64,000 nt of DNA from Streptomyces mutabilis (GCF_014649815.1 NZ_BMTT01000002.1:558001-622000), one strand, 5' to 3'. Numbered from the stretch's first letter, positions 1-8,326 are shown. Made by a program: numbers and translations. Notes: generated by a model not told the origin, from the letters alone.

Positions 1-1004
1 ACCTGGGCGTCGTCGCCGCCCCCGTGAGCGCCGGAACCGCCGTCCTGGGCGCCGGATCCGCCACCGCCCTGCGCGTGGTCGCCGGTCCGGGCGTAGTCGC
101 TGATCTGCTGCTGCACCTGCTCGGAGACGTTCGGCGCCTCGCCGGGCATCTCGACCAGCTCGCCGCCGCGGGCGTCGCCGGGCATCTCCATGATCCAGCC
201 GGGCCGGATGAGGCTGGCCTCGGACAGCTTGGACCCGTCCGGCTGCACGCGGTCCTTGTTGAGCTCGAAGATCTCCTTGTACCGGCGCCCGTCGCCGAGG
301 TGCCGGTCGGCGATCTCCCAGAGGGAGTCGTGGTGACGCCCCTCGGGAGGCTGGATCCGGTAGTACTTCGTGTCGCCGTGCGCGGCCGAGCCGCCGTCGG
401 CGCGGGCGGCGGCCTGACCGGCCTGCTCGGCGAGGGCGCTCGCCGTCCCGGCGGCCTGCTCCTGCTGCTGGGCGAAGATCCCCGGCGTCTGCTGCGCCGC
501 GGCCACGGAGGGCTTCTGGTTCCCCTCCATGCTCTGCCCGAGCTGCGACAGTCCCGGCGTGAGGCTGGCCGCGGTCGCGCCGACGAGCAGCAGGGCGGCG
601 ACGAGTTGCCGGGCCAGCAGCTGACTGGGCCCGGACCCCGGCACCCGCCCCGGCACCCCGACGCCGGACAGCGCGGCCTTGACCTCGACGAGCACGCAGG
701 CGGTGAACTGCGCCCAGGCGAACCAGACGACGACGGTCAGGATGTGCAGGAAGGTCTGGACGGTGATCTCACGCTGCAGCCAGTCGAGGCTGGGCGCCCC
801 GTCGGGCAGCGGCCAGCCGATCTGCGTGGCCAGTGCGAGCGGAACCCCGACGACCAGCACGAGCAGCACGACGAAGGCGAGGAACGCCTTGACGAAGTCC
901 CCGAACGACCGCCGTCGCACCCGCACCGGCTGCGGCGTCCGGTTCCTCGGTGCCGCCGAGGGAGCCGTCGAGCTTGATGAGCTTGAGGTGCGGCGTCGCG
1001 GCAT
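1..1004 (-). CDS. LysM-domain membrane protein, N-terminal part (cut by left edge)
   Basis: Reading leftward from an ATG at 1004, 334 codons stay open to the window edge, so the protein is incomplete. An Arg/Ser-rich cytoplasmic start is followed by hydrophobic segments at about residues 36-56, 80-98 and 135-155, an Ala/Gln-rich linker, and a LysM-like module (about 210-265) containing DSLWEIADRHLGDGRRYKEI. A Gly/His-rich low-complexity stretch then runs off the edge. Large Streptomyces proteins of this kind often end in a BTAD/AfsR-type regulatory domain; that part cannot be seen here and is only expected. It is transcribed away from the duplicated lipoprotein pair to its right. The opposite strand is also open over most of this span but reads as low-complexity composition. 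The LysM call is firm; a role in peptidoglycan-linked sensing is inference. Confidence 0.8.
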   Translation of the reverse strand, partial: MPRRRTSSSSSSTAPSAAPRNRTPQPVRVRRRSFGDFVKAFLAFVVLLVLVVGVPLALATQIGWPLPDGAPSLDWLQREITVQTFLHILTVVVWFAWAQFTACVLVEVKAALSGVGVPGRVPGSGPSQLLARQLVAALLLVGATAASLTPGLSQLGQSMEGNQKPSVAAAQQTPGIFAQQQEQAAGTASALAEQAGQAAARADGGSAAHGDTKYYRIQPPEGRHHDSLWEIADRHLGDGRRYKEIFELNKDRVQPDGSKLSEASLIRPGWIMEMPGDARGGELVEMPGEAPNVSEQVQQQISDYARTGDHAQGGGGSGAQDGGSGAHGGGDDAQ

Positions 1005-1286
1005 GGGCGGTGTCCTGGGTCGTGGGCCGTGTCGGAGAAGGGCGGCGGGAACGTCCGGTATGAGGGATGTGCTGAGCCTACAGAGATCTTATGGACTACC
1101 GCCGACAGCGTCGAAGGCCCGCGTGAGCACGCCATCGCAACGTCCGTCCGCTTGACACCCTTTGCCCCGTAACGCCGTCAACCCTTCACCGCCCCCACAC
1201 AATCCCCAGAAACCGCCCAGGCCCCCTGCACCACCCCCTGATAGCTTCGTTCCCTCTCGCAACGCCGTACCCCGGGGGGAACAACC

Positions 1287-1937
1287 GTGGCCCGCAGCGC
1301 CCTCACCATCTCCGCCGCCACCTTCACCGCGACGGCGGCACTGCTCCTGACCGCGTGCGGCGGGGGCGGGGACGACTCGTCGTCGGAGGACATCAAGGGG
1401 GCGGACACGGGGGCGGGCAGTTCCTCGCCGTCGGCGTCCGCGTCTGCGGCGGCAGACGCCGGGCGTCCGGAAATCACGCTTCCGAGCAGTTTCCGGCTCA
1501 CCTTCGAGGACTGGACGGCCGACGACCCCGCCCGGCAGGCAGTCCTGAACGATGGCAAGGAACAACTCCGGGCGGGCTACGCGGCCATCATCGCCGACAA
1601 CCCCGACAGCGAGGCGCTCGCCTTCTACGACACCGAAGCCGGCCTCTCCCAGGACCGCGAGTGGATCAGGTCGTACACGGACAAGGGACTGACCGTCATC
1701 GGTGAGTTGCCGGTGTTCGAACCGGAGGCGACGCTCTTCGCGAAGGAGACCAAGGCGCAGCTGAAGTACTGCACGGACGAGAGCGAAGCACGCACCAAGA
1801 ACCGCAAGACGGGCAAGGTCGAGGCCAACCCTCCCGGCACCGACCCGAAGGTCGCCTACACGGTGACGATGCAGAAGAACGACCAGGGCGTGTGGCAAGC
1901 GGTGTCCACCGAGTCGAAGAGGGGCGGGTGCTCCTGA
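1287..1937 (+). CDS. Lipoprotein, first gene of a duplicated pair (copy 1)
   Basis: 216 residues from a GTG preceded by the GGGGGGA ribosome site at 1274-1280. An N-terminal signal peptide ends in the lipobox LLTAC with the lipidated Cys at 24, followed by a Gly/Asp/Ser linker, so the mature protein should be anchored outside the membrane. The globular part (about 55-216) matches the lipoprotein at 9995-10651 along its whole length: both have GADTG in the linker, RPEI then LPS, a central LAFY or LEFY, a YC pair, and DRKTGKV or NRKTGKV near the end. Its stop overlaps the next ATG by one base (TGATG), so the two are probably translationally coupled. The function is unknown; position beside the Tad operon suggests a cell-surface role. 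Confidence 0.85.
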   Translation: MARSALTISAATFTATAALLLTACGGGGDDSSSEDIKGADTGAGSSSPSASASAAADAGRPEITLPSSFRLTFEDWTADDPARQAVLNDGKEQLRAGYAAIIADNPDSEALAFYDTEAGLSQDREWIRSYTDKGLTVIGELPVFEPEATLFAKETKAQLKYCTDESEARTKNRKTGKVEANPPGTDPKVAYTVTMQKNDQGVWQAVSTESKRGGCS

Positions 1938-3004
1938 TGCGGTGGCAGTCGAAGTTCCTGGCGGGAACGCTGGCTCCGGTCATCACGCTCGTTCTCGCCA
2001 GTACGTCGGCGCAGGCGTTCGGTGGCGGCGGCACCAAGGACGAGACCAGCGGCAGTACGGACGGCAAGGGGTCGCTGTCGTCCTCCGTCTCCAGCATTCG
2101 CATCACCTACGTCAGCGGTGGGGACGGTGGCGGCGAGCAGGGCAACCTCACCGCCATCGATCCCGACTGGGAGCCTCCCGCATGCTGGTACGAACCCGCA
2201 TTCACGCCCGAGCAGCTCAAGAAGTTCGTGGAAACGGACGGTGGGGGCGACGTCGGTATCCATGAATCGTGGTTCGGCGAGGAGTTGTGGACCGACCACT
2301 ACCGCGACGGCAAGCCGGCGGACAACTTCGACCTGCACAAGCCCACGAACAGCGTCGCCGACGGCTACAAGGACTACAACCTCGGCAAGAAAGGCTACTT
2401 CTGGCGAGGCGTGGCGCCCGACGATTCGGACCCTGAGTCCTGGGACTGCGGCCGCATCATGTTCTGGGTCGACGCGAACCAGGTCCCGGACGACCCGCAC
2501 GCGCCCACCCCGGAGATGCTCGCCGACTACGCGTACAACAAGGTGAAGATCCCGAAGACAGAGGTGGATCTGAAGCCTCAGACCAAGTCCACCGTGAACC
2601 TCCCCACCTGGGTCTGGCTCGACAAGGGCACCTTCAAGGAGGTCAAGGTCCGCGCCGAACTCCCCAACACGGGCCTGTGGGCCGAGACCACCGCCAAGCC
2701 GGTCGCCCTCCACCTGGAGCCCGGCACGGACGACGCCGAGACCTTCCCCGCCTCCGGCGACTGCGAGATCAATGCCGACGGCTCCATCGGCACGCCGTAC
2801 ACGAAGGGCAAGGCCGACGAGACCCCGCCCTGCGGCATCCGCTATAGGCGCGCCTCGAACGGCGAGCCGTACCAGCTGAAGGCATCGGTCACCTGGGAGA
2901 TTTCCTGGGAGGGTTCCGGCGGCACCGCGGGCGACCTCCCGGACGGCACCTTCGAGACGACGCAGGACATGCAGGTCCAGGAGATCCAGTCCATCAACCG
3001 CTGA
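1937..3004 (+). CDS. Secreted protein, second gene of a duplicated pair (copy 1)
   Basis: 355 residues starting at the ATG that overlaps the upstream stop by one base. A Sec-type signal peptide (hydrophobic to about residue 27, ending ASTSAQA) leads into a Gly-rich linker. The body shares long blocks with the protein at 8946-9995: PPACWYEPAF, a KGYFWRGV-like aromatic patch, NLPTWVWLDK, SGDCEINADGSIG, TPPCGI, and the terminal VQEIQS(I/V)NR. Four or more Cys occur in conserved positions, suggesting disulphides outside the cell. No enzyme motif is recognised. Always following a lipoprotein gene, it probably works with it at the envelope. The product is confident; the function is not known. Confidence 0.85.
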   Translation: MRWQSKFLAGTLAPVITLVLASTSAQAFGGGGTKDETSGSTDGKGSLSSSVSSIRITYVSGGDGGGEQGNLTAIDPDWEPPACWYEPAFTPEQLKKFVETDGGGDVGIHESWFGEELWTDHYRDGKPADNFDLHKPTNSVADGYKDYNLGKKGYFWRGVAPDDSDPESWDCGRIMFWVDANQVPDDPHAPTPEMLADYAYNKVKIPKTEVDLKPQTKSTVNLPTWVWLDKGTFKEVKVRAELPNTGLWAETTAKPVALHLEPGTDDAETFPASGDCEINADGSIGTPYTKGKADETPPCGIRYRRASNGEPYQLKASVTWEISWEGSGGTAGDLPDGTFETTQDMQVQEIQSINR

Positions 3005-3137
3005 ACGGATCCTCGGCCCGCTCCGCGGTCATCTCCTTGGCCCGGGAATTCGCCAGGCACGATTCGATGAGCTGCCCGAACACCGCCGCACTCTCGGCAT
3101 CGACAGTCCGCAGAGCGAAAGCCAACGGCTCGACGCC

Positions 3138-3563
3138 CTACGCCGCGACGAGGTCACACCACACGTACTTGCCCCGGTTGGCTCCCCTGGCCAGCGGCTG
3201 CCACCCCCACACGTCGGCGCACGCCCGCACCAGCGCGAGCCCCCGCCCCTCCTCCGCCTCCGCGAGCGACGCCCACTTTCCCGGCGGCTCGGGCGGTTCG
3301 GGGTCGGCGTCCCACGCCCCCACCCGCAGCACGCCGGCCGCCCACCGCACCCGCAGCGCGGCGGGTCCCTTGGTATGGCGTACGGCGTTGGAGACCAGCT
3401 CGGCAGCGATCAGTTCGGCGGTGTCCACGAGGCGGATGAGACCGTGCATGGTGAGGATGAGCCGGAGGGTGCGGCGGGAGACGGTGACTGCGCGCAGGTC
3501 GTTCGGGATGTAGAGGGTGTACTCCCAGGGGGTGGCTGACTCTGCCGGTCGGGATTCGGGCAT
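3138..3563 (-). CDS. ATP-binding anti-sigma-factor-like protein (HATPase_c, RsbW type)
   Basis: 141 residues from an ATG at 3563 with GGAG about 8 bases upstream; a longer frame exists but its first 75 codons have no ribosome site and poor composition. It has the GHKL fold signature: N-box ELVSNAVRH (about 55-63, with Glu55 and Asn59), a DxD around 85-87, and the G-box EEGRGLALV (104-112). Streptomyces carries dozens of such small ATPases, often beside XRE/DUF397 pairs as here; relatives bind a sigma factor or anti-anti-sigma protein and may phosphorylate it. It is divergent from the XRE gene at 3779 and probably shares its control region. The specific partner is unknown. Confidence 0.85.
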   Translation of the reverse strand: MPESRPAESATPWEYTLYIPNDLRAVTVSRRTLRLILTMHGLIRLVDTAELIAAELVSNAVRHTKGPAALRVRWAAGVLRVGAWDADPEPPEPPGKWASLAEAEEGRGLALVRACADVWGWQPLARGANRGKYVWCDLVAA

Positions 3564-3689
3564 GGGTGAACTCCGGTCAGGTGGGAGAGAAGCGGCCGGT
3601 GGCATCGCCGCCTCGCCAGGGCATGACGAAGCGGTGCACTTCCGACCTCGGAAGTAGCGCCGCGTATGCGGTACGCCACTGAACGTAGA

Positions 3690-3727
3690 GCAAAAATTTT
3701 TGCCCGCGCAAGCCGTTGCCCTAATCT
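3690..3727 (+). promoter_or_regulatory. Promoter with overlapping 14-bp palindrome, upstream of XRE regulator
   Basis: A perfect palindrome GCAAAAATTTTTGC lies at 3690-3703. It overlaps a candidate -35 TTGCCC (3700-3705), which is followed after 16 bases by TAATCT (3722-3727), so transcription would start near 3734, about 45 bases before the GTG at 3779. The A/T core is very unusual in this GC-rich sequence. A site covering the -35 suggests autorepression by the XRE protein; it could also serve the divergent ATPase gene. The sequence is seen directly; the roles are inferred. Confidence 0.5.
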
Positions 3728-3778
3728 GACCCTCGTAAGCGGTACATCGGTGGGTGAGTTGAGAGCCGGAGGGGACGC

Positions 3779-4630
3779 GTGGCACCAAGGAGCCGACCGA
3801 CGGCGCGGCAGGTACGTCTGGGCACGGAACTGCGCAGACTGCGGGAGGCCGCCGGGCTGAAAGCCCGTGAGGTCGCCGGACTGCTCAGCTCGACTTCGGC
3901 TCAGATGAGTCAGGTCGAGGCCGGCTTCGCCGGAGTGAGCGAAGAGCGTGTGCGCCGATTGGCCGCCCACTACGCCTGTTCCGACGACGCCTTGGTCGAT
4001 GCTCTCGTGGCGATGGCCACCGACCGCACCCACGGTTGGTGGGAGGAGTTCCAGGGCGTCCTTCCCCCGGTCTTCCTGGACGTCGCCGAAGTGGAACAGC
4101 ATGCGACGTTCCTGCGCGAAGTCGTCATCACGCACGTGCCCGGACTGCTGCAGACCCCGGACTACGCCCGCGCGGTCTTCGGCTACATGGTCCCGGAACT
4201 GCCCGACAGCGAGCTGACTCCGCGCGTCGAGCACCGGATGAAGCGCCGGGCAGTCATCGAGCGCGCACCTGCTGTCCCGTACGAGACCATCGTCCACGAA
4301 GCCGCGCTGCGCATCCGCGTGGGCGACCGCAAGGTGACTCGCGCCCAACTGCACAGAATCCTGGAGGAGACGGAGAGGGAGAACATCACGGTACGAGTCG
4401 TCCCCTTCGACACCGACCACTTCGCCGGTGCCAGCGCCGCCATGATGCACGTGGGCGGCCCTCTACCCCGCCTGGACACCGTGCTGCGCGACTCCCCCAG
4501 CGGCACCGCCTTCCTGGACGCCGAATCTCAGCTCGACCGTTTCCGGAAGCTGTTCCGTAAAGTGGAAAAGGCTGCACTCGCCCCCGCCCGGACGCGGGAC
4601 TTCATCCATAACCTGGCGAAGGAACTGTGA
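3779..4630 (+). CDS. XRE-family regulator with DUF5753 C-terminal domain
   Basis: 283 residues from GTG after the ribosome site GGAGGGG at 3768-3774. An N-terminal helix-turn-helix (about 10-65, with AGLKAREVAGLLSSTSAQMS) precedes the long conserved DUF5753 region (about 95-278; motifs TFLREVVITHVPGLLQTPDYAR and VRVVPFDTDHFAGASAA-like). This is the standard Streptomyces regulator that is encoded with a DUF397 partner, as at 4641; by analogy with Scr1/Scr2 and BldB-type pairs the small protein antagonises or modulates the regulator. A palindrome sits in its promoter. The family call is firm; targets are unknown. Confidence 0.92.
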   Translation: MAPRSRPTARQVRLGTELRRLREAAGLKAREVAGLLSSTSAQMSQVEAGFAGVSEERVRRLAAHYACSDDALVDALVAMATDRTHGWWEEFQGVLPPVFLDVAEVEQHATFLREVVITHVPGLLQTPDYARAVFGYMVPELPDSELTPRVEHRMKRRAVIERAPAVPYETIVHEAALRIRVGDRKVTRAQLHRILEETERENITVRVVPFDTDHFAGASAAMMHVGGPLPRLDTVLRDSPSGTAFLDAESQLDRFRKLFRKVEKAALAPARTRDFIHNLAKEL

Positions 4631-4640
4631 GGCGCGACGC

Positions 4641-4832
4641 GTGACCGTCCCCATCGACTGGCAGAAGTCCTCCTACTCCGAGGGAGGCGACGGCAACACC
4701 TGCGTGGAGATAGCCCCACTCGCCACCCGCGTCGCGATACGTGACTCCAAGGACCCCTCCCAGGGCACAGTGACCGTCCCGGTCGAGGCCTTCACCGCAC
4801 TCGTCCAGAACCTCAAGACGGCATCCCACTGA
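4641..4832 (+). CDS. DUF397 small partner protein
   Basis: 63 residues from GTG, 10 bases after the XRE stop. It shows the family pattern WQKSSYS, then GNTCVEIA, then VAIRDSKDPSQG and a helical C-terminus. DUF397 proteins are short partners of the preceding XRE/DUF5753 regulator and are probably cytoplasmic. Full length for the family. Confidence 0.9.
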   Translation: MTVPIDWQKSSYSEGGDGNTCVEIAPLATRVAIRDSKDPSQGTVTVPVEAFTALVQNLKTASH

Positions 4833-4907
4833 CCCTCCCCACCCGTGCGATAAGTTCGTACGCACGTTTCGAGCAGCAGGCATCGCACGTGCACGGGGGA
4901 GAACACG

Positions 4908-6488
4908 GTGTCCCACAGGCCGACGGACTGGCACGTACTCGACCTGGAGAAGGACCCGACCCCGGGCGACCCGCAACGCATACGCAAACTCGCCGGCACG
5001 CTGCACGACTTCGCCGACGACGTGGCGGAGGCGCTCCGCGACCTCAAGGGCATAGCCAAGGAGGACGAGATCCTCTCTTGGGCGGGCAAGACGGCGGACG
5101 TGTTCGCCGAGGAGTTCGAGGACGTCCCGAAGAAGCTACGGAAACTGAAGAAGTCGTACGACCTGGCAGGCGACGCGCTGGCGAGTTTCTGGCCCGACCT
5201 CCAGGACGCCCAGGAGAAGGCCGACAAGGCCCTGCGCGACGGCCGTAAGACGCGCGACGAACTCACCACCGCCCAGACGGCGTTGTCGGGAGCGAACGAC
5301 TGGGTCCGCACCGCTACCGAAAAGGTGGACTCCTACGACCCCGCCAAGAACGGCGGCAAGGACATCCCCAAGCCCGACGAGGCCGACGTACGGCGTGCCA
5401 CCCGCGACGCCCAGCACGCGAAGGCCCGCCAGGCCACGGCCGAGCGGAACGTCGAGAGCGCGAAGGACGCCCTGGACGCGGCCAGGAAGCTCGCCGCCCA
5501 GGCCAAGGGGCTGCGCGAGGACGCCGCGCGCCGGACGGTGACCAAGCTCCAGGAGGCGTCGGACGCCGGTATCCCGAACCGGCACTGGTGGGAGGAGATC
5601 GGCGACTGGGTCTCCGACCACTGGGACGAGATCGTCACCGTCTGCAAGTGGGTCGTCGCCGTCGTCGGGATCATCGTGATGATCGTGGGCGGCCCACTGG
5701 GGTGGCTGGTGTTCGCGGCGGCCCTGGTCGTGATGGCCGACACGATAAGAAAAGTCATCAAGGGCCAAGCGGGCTGGGGCGACCTCCTATGGGCGGCACT
5801 GGACTGTATACCGGCGACCAAGGGCTTCACCAGCCTCGCGAAACTCGGCAAGCTGTGGAAGGCGGGCGGGCTAAAGGCGCTAGGCGCCGGCTTCATGGGA
5901 GGTATAGGAGGAGGCCTCAAAAACCTGGCCGACGGTGTGCGCGACTTGAGGAATGTACGTTTCTCACTGTTCAGCATGATGGGCAAAAGTAAATGGTGGA
6001 AAGCGGACTCTTCACGCATAGCCCCTCCCAGCCGACACACTGATGACGCTCTCCCCTCCGACATGCCTGTCTACCATAAGCCCGGAGCAACCGCGATCGG
6101 ATACGATCCAGCGACACTTAGGAACTTTGATGTCGCGAAGCGACTCCCTGGATACCAGGACGTCATCATTCATGGCACGACTGATGGACGGATGGTCGCG
6201 GGTCAGGTAAACCGAGCCGGACAAAGGGCAGGGGGACACGACGTTCACCCCAATCACGTGCTTGATACGATAAACCGCATACCCGGCTACAACGGCGAAC
6301 CGGTACGCATGCTCACCTGCCACTCAGGCGCCGCCCAGCCCGAAGTGATTCAGAACATGGCTAATTCCCTCGGCGTGCCGGTCAAGGCGCCGACCAACGC
6401 GGTAGGTGTCCCCAGCTTCGGAGAGGGTCCGTTTACTCCCAAGATCAAGGACGATGGGGTGTGGCTCACCTTCCTGCCCATGGTCTGA
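4908..6488 (+). CDS. WXG-type polymorphic toxin with C-terminal His/Cys protease-like domain
   Basis: 526 residues from GTG after the GGGGGA site. Residues 1-210 are long amphipathic helices of the WXG/LXG delivery type (ILSWAGKTADVFAEEF near 55-70), with a coiled coil to about 205. A Trp-rich turn (HWWEEIGDWVSDHWDEI) precedes two hydrophobic segments (about 245-285) and a Gly-rich segment (about 325-345). From about residue 345 composition changes sharply and a compact C-terminal domain follows. It has strand-HG at VIIHGTTDG (His422) and strand-C-x-S-G at RMLTCHSGA (Cys471), then NSLGVPVKAPTNAV. That spacing resembles clan CD peptidase-like folds (caspase/C80) found at the tips of polymorphic toxins; this is by pattern only. 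The next gene is the likely immunity gene. A type VII secretion effector is the best reading. Confidence 0.75.
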   Translation: MSHRPTDWHVLDLEKDPTPGDPQRIRKLAGTLHDFADDVAEALRDLKGIAKEDEILSWAGKTADVFAEEFEDVPKKLRKLKKSYDLAGDALASFWPDLQDAQEKADKALRDGRKTRDELTTAQTALSGANDWVRTATEKVDSYDPAKNGGKDIPKPDEADVRRATRDAQHAKARQATAERNVESAKDALDAARKLAAQAKGLREDAARRTVTKLQEASDAGIPNRHWWEEIGDWVSDHWDEIVTVCKWVVAVVGIIVMIVGGPLGWLVFAAALVVMADTIRKVIKGQAGWGDLLWAALDCIPATKGFTSLAKLGKLWKAGGLKALGAGFMGGIGGGLKNLADGVRDLRNVRFSLFSMMGKSKWWKADSSRIAPPSRHTDDALPSDMPVYHKPGATAIGYDPATLRNFDVAKRLPGYQDVIIHGTTDGRMVAGQVNRAGQRAGGHDVHPNHVLDTINRIPGYNGEPVRMLTCHSGAAQPEVIQNMANSLGVPVKAPTNAVGVPSFGEGPFTPKIKDDGVWLTFLPMV

Positions 6489-6514
6489 GATAGCTGCAAC
6501 AACCAGGAGCACCC

Positions 6515-6910
6515 ATGATTCGCCCCGTAGGTTTCTTCTCAGAACTCTCTCCCGGATGGGGGTTCCCAGAGGACGGCTCGATCAGAGATGCAGTGCGACC
6601 TTCAGGCGAGCGAGATGAGTCGGACATCGTCTCCTACCTGATGAACGGGACAGGAATCTGGAGCGAAATGAGCGCCGGACCTGACGTGTTGAGTCCTGAC
6701 GGACCGCTACTGACCGGCATCGGATCCCTCTACACCGACGGGGAATGGATCTGGCGCGGAGACCTTCCCCACTATGTGTCCACCCATCACGTCAGTCTAC
6801 CCGCAGAATTCCTCAGGCATGTCAGAGATTTGGGATACTCGCCTCCGAAGGTACCGGACAGCAGGCTTACCGAGATTGCAGTGGAGGACCTCGGGATGGA
6901 TATCGGTTAG
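6515..6910 (+). CDS. Probable immunity protein for the upstream toxin
   Basis: 131 residues from an ATG with AGGAG at 6505-6509, 26 bases after the toxin stop. No signal peptide or membrane segment, so it should act in the cytoplasm, as expected of an immunity protein. Recognisable runs are ELSPGWGFPEDGSIRD, GTGIWSEMSAGPDVL, and LYTDGEWIWRGDLPHYV. I recall similar Streptomyces hypothetical proteins but no characterised member. Its base composition is low like that of the toxin tip, which supports joint transfer. The immunity role rests on position and size. Confidence 0.6.
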   Translation: MIRPVGFFSELSPGWGFPEDGSIRDAVRPSGERDESDIVSYLMNGTGIWSEMSAGPDVLSPDGPLLTGIGSLYTDGEWIWRGDLPHYVSTHHVSLPAEFLRHVRDLGYSPPKVPDSRLTEIAVEDLGMDIG

Positions 6911-6947
6911 CTGTTCACGCCAGATACAGAAAGAGATTGTGGTTGCG

Positions 6948-7553
6948 ATGCCCAGCTTCTCCCTCGCCGTTCCGGACTCATGGTGGGAGTTTGACATCCG
7001 TCCAGAGGGGCGTGAATCAACGGTACGGACGCTGGTGGACGAACGGGTCCGAGAATCGGCTGAGTTGGCCCCGTACCGCAAGGATGTGACGGCAATGCTC
7101 CGCAAGATGGCCAAGGACGCCCACGACTCCGGCGCACTCTATATGGGCTGCATGGCCGAGAATTTCGACGGCGTCCCGCTCTCCGCGACCGTCACCGTCT
7201 CCGTGCTCGGTGCCAAGAACAAACAGGGCGCCGCTCTGTCCACCGACCCCCGTGCCATCGCCGAAAGCCTGCGTACGATCACCCCTCGTCGTGAAGGGGA
7301 CGCCTGGCGAACGGTCACGACCGTGGATCTGCCGGAGGTGGGCATGGCGGCGCGGACGTACGGCGTCGAGGACGTGCCCGTGGCCCAGGGCGACAGTCGT
7401 ACGCTGCGCATGGTGCTGACCCAGACGTACATTCCCGTCCCGGGAACCACCGACCAGGTCGTCCTCGTCTCCGGGGCCAGCCCGGTGCTGGATCTCGCCG
7501 AGGCGTTCCACGACATCTTCGACGCGGTCACCAGCACCTTCCGTTTCGTCTGA
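6948..7553 (+). CDS. Conserved hypothetical protein, secretion-associated
   Basis: 201 residues from the ATG at 6948; a longer frame exists upstream, but the alignment-like start MPSFSLAVPDSWWEFDIRP and loss of GC-codon bias before it favour this one. The ribosome site is weak (AGAGA). The protein is alpha/beta in character with SATVTVSVL and RTLRMVLTQTYIPVPG strands and ends in a short amphipathic helix (LAEAFHDIFDAVTSTF). It has no signal peptide. It sits directly before a WXG-like gene and after the toxin/immunity pair; similar proteins next to WXG genes in Streptomyces suggest a chaperone-like or regulatory role in type VII secretion, but that is only inferred. Confidence 0.7.
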   Translation: MPSFSLAVPDSWWEFDIRPEGRESTVRTLVDERVRESAELAPYRKDVTAMLRKMAKDAHDSGALYMGCMAENFDGVPLSATVTVSVLGAKNKQGAALSTDPRAIAESLRTITPRREGDAWRTVTTVDLPEVGMAARTYGVEDVPVAQGDSRTLRMVLTQTYIPVPGTTDQVVLVSGASPVLDLAEAFHDIFDAVTSTFRFV

Positions 7554-7572
7554 CTGTTGGGGGCTTCGGGCC

Positions 7573-7911
7573 ATGGGCAAGGGCAAGAGCGACCTCGCGC
7601 TGCCGCTCTCCGAGATGGAGGACTACGGGCGCCGGCTGCGGTCTCTGAAGACGCGGCTGAACCACACCAAGAAGCTCTTCGAGTCGTACAAGGACGACAT
7701 CGGCGACGGCAGCGTCAACGACGCCCTCGGCGACTTCGAGTCCAACTGGGAGGACGGCCGCGAGGACATCACCCAGCAGCTCGACGCCCTCGCCGACATG
7801 TCGGACGCCGTGGTCCGGGAGTTCAAGAAGCTCGACGACGACCTCACCAAGAAGGTCAACGATGCCGTGAAGACGGAGGACAAGCGGGGAGGGAAGGACG
7901 GCGGCGCATAG
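7573..7911 (+). CDS. WXG100-like type VII secretion protein
   Basis: 112 residues from an ATG just after GGGGGCTTCGGG. Almost wholly helical, with two heptad-rich helices joined near NWEDGRE (about 58-64), where the canonical WXG turn is expected; the Gly is displaced. The tail is Lys/Gly-rich and disordered. It is the size of an EsxA/EsxB-type substrate. It lies between the hypothetical protein at 6948 and the DUF4279 genes, so it may be the secretion partner of the island's toxin. Confidence 0.75.
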   Translation: MGKGKSDLALPLSEMEDYGRRLRSLKTRLNHTKKLFESYKDDIGDGSVNDALGDFESNWEDGREDITQQLDALADMSDAVVREFKKLDDDLTKKVNDAVKTEDKRGGKDGGA

Positions 7912-7952
7912 TGCGACGCACGGAACTCCGGGGAGGGGCTCACTCGAGAGGA

Positions 7953-8318
7953 ATGGAGAACATGTGGTTGAGCTACGAAGAAGGGGACTGGGTGGAGACG
8001 GCCGTGCAGCTGGCTGTCCGCAGGCCCGACGTCACTTCCTCTCCTCCTCCGGAGGTCACACAAGGACTTCCCGCTTCCCTGACTGTGTATGAGAGGTGTC
8101 CTGGAGGAGTGAATGGTCAGCTCCTCAAGCTCCTGGAACAGATCGAGCCCTACTCGGCGGAGATCAGCACTCTCGTGGCCCAAGGATATGAAGTATCGAT
8201 CCGAGTGACGGGCTTCGTCGGGAACGGGAGTAGTTTTTCCCTGACTCCCGACGTGATCACCCGAGTTGCTGCTCTGGACGTTCCGCTCACAGCTCACCCC
8301 ACCACAAGCAACCGGTAA
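7953..8318 (+). CDS. DUF4279-like protein, N-terminally short
   Basis: 121 residues if the first ATG (7953) is used; an ATG three codons later (7962) is equally possible. The second half (GQLLKLLEQIEPYSAEISTL, then a strand and LTPDVITRVAALDVPLTA) matches the corresponding half of the next protein (8327-8806). The opening strand and helix of DUF4279 are absent or replaced by an unrelated WLSYEEGDWVETAVQLAV segment. In polymorphic toxin loci such small cytoplasmic proteins are often orphan immunity proteins, but no partner toxin domain lies next to it. Confidence 0.55.
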   Translation: MENMWLSYEEGDWVETAVQLAVRRPDVTSSPPPEVTQGLPASLTVYERCPGGVNGQLLKLLEQIEPYSAEISTLVAQGYEVSIRVTGFVGNGSSFSLTPDVITRVAALDVPLTAHPTTSNR

Positions 8319-8326
8319 CGGGAAGA

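Noticed and set aside
24-977. 317-codon plus-strand frame at the left edge
   Set aside because: It is antisense to the LysM protein, whose minus-strand frame has membrane helices and a good LysM module.
2994-3137. In-frame continuation of 47 codons past the TAG of the ATPase gene (reads ALRTVDAESAAVFGQLIES)
   Set aside because: It looks protein-like and could be a remnant or read-through tail, but it has no start, overlaps the convergent gene end, and open runs of this size are common in GC-rich DNA.
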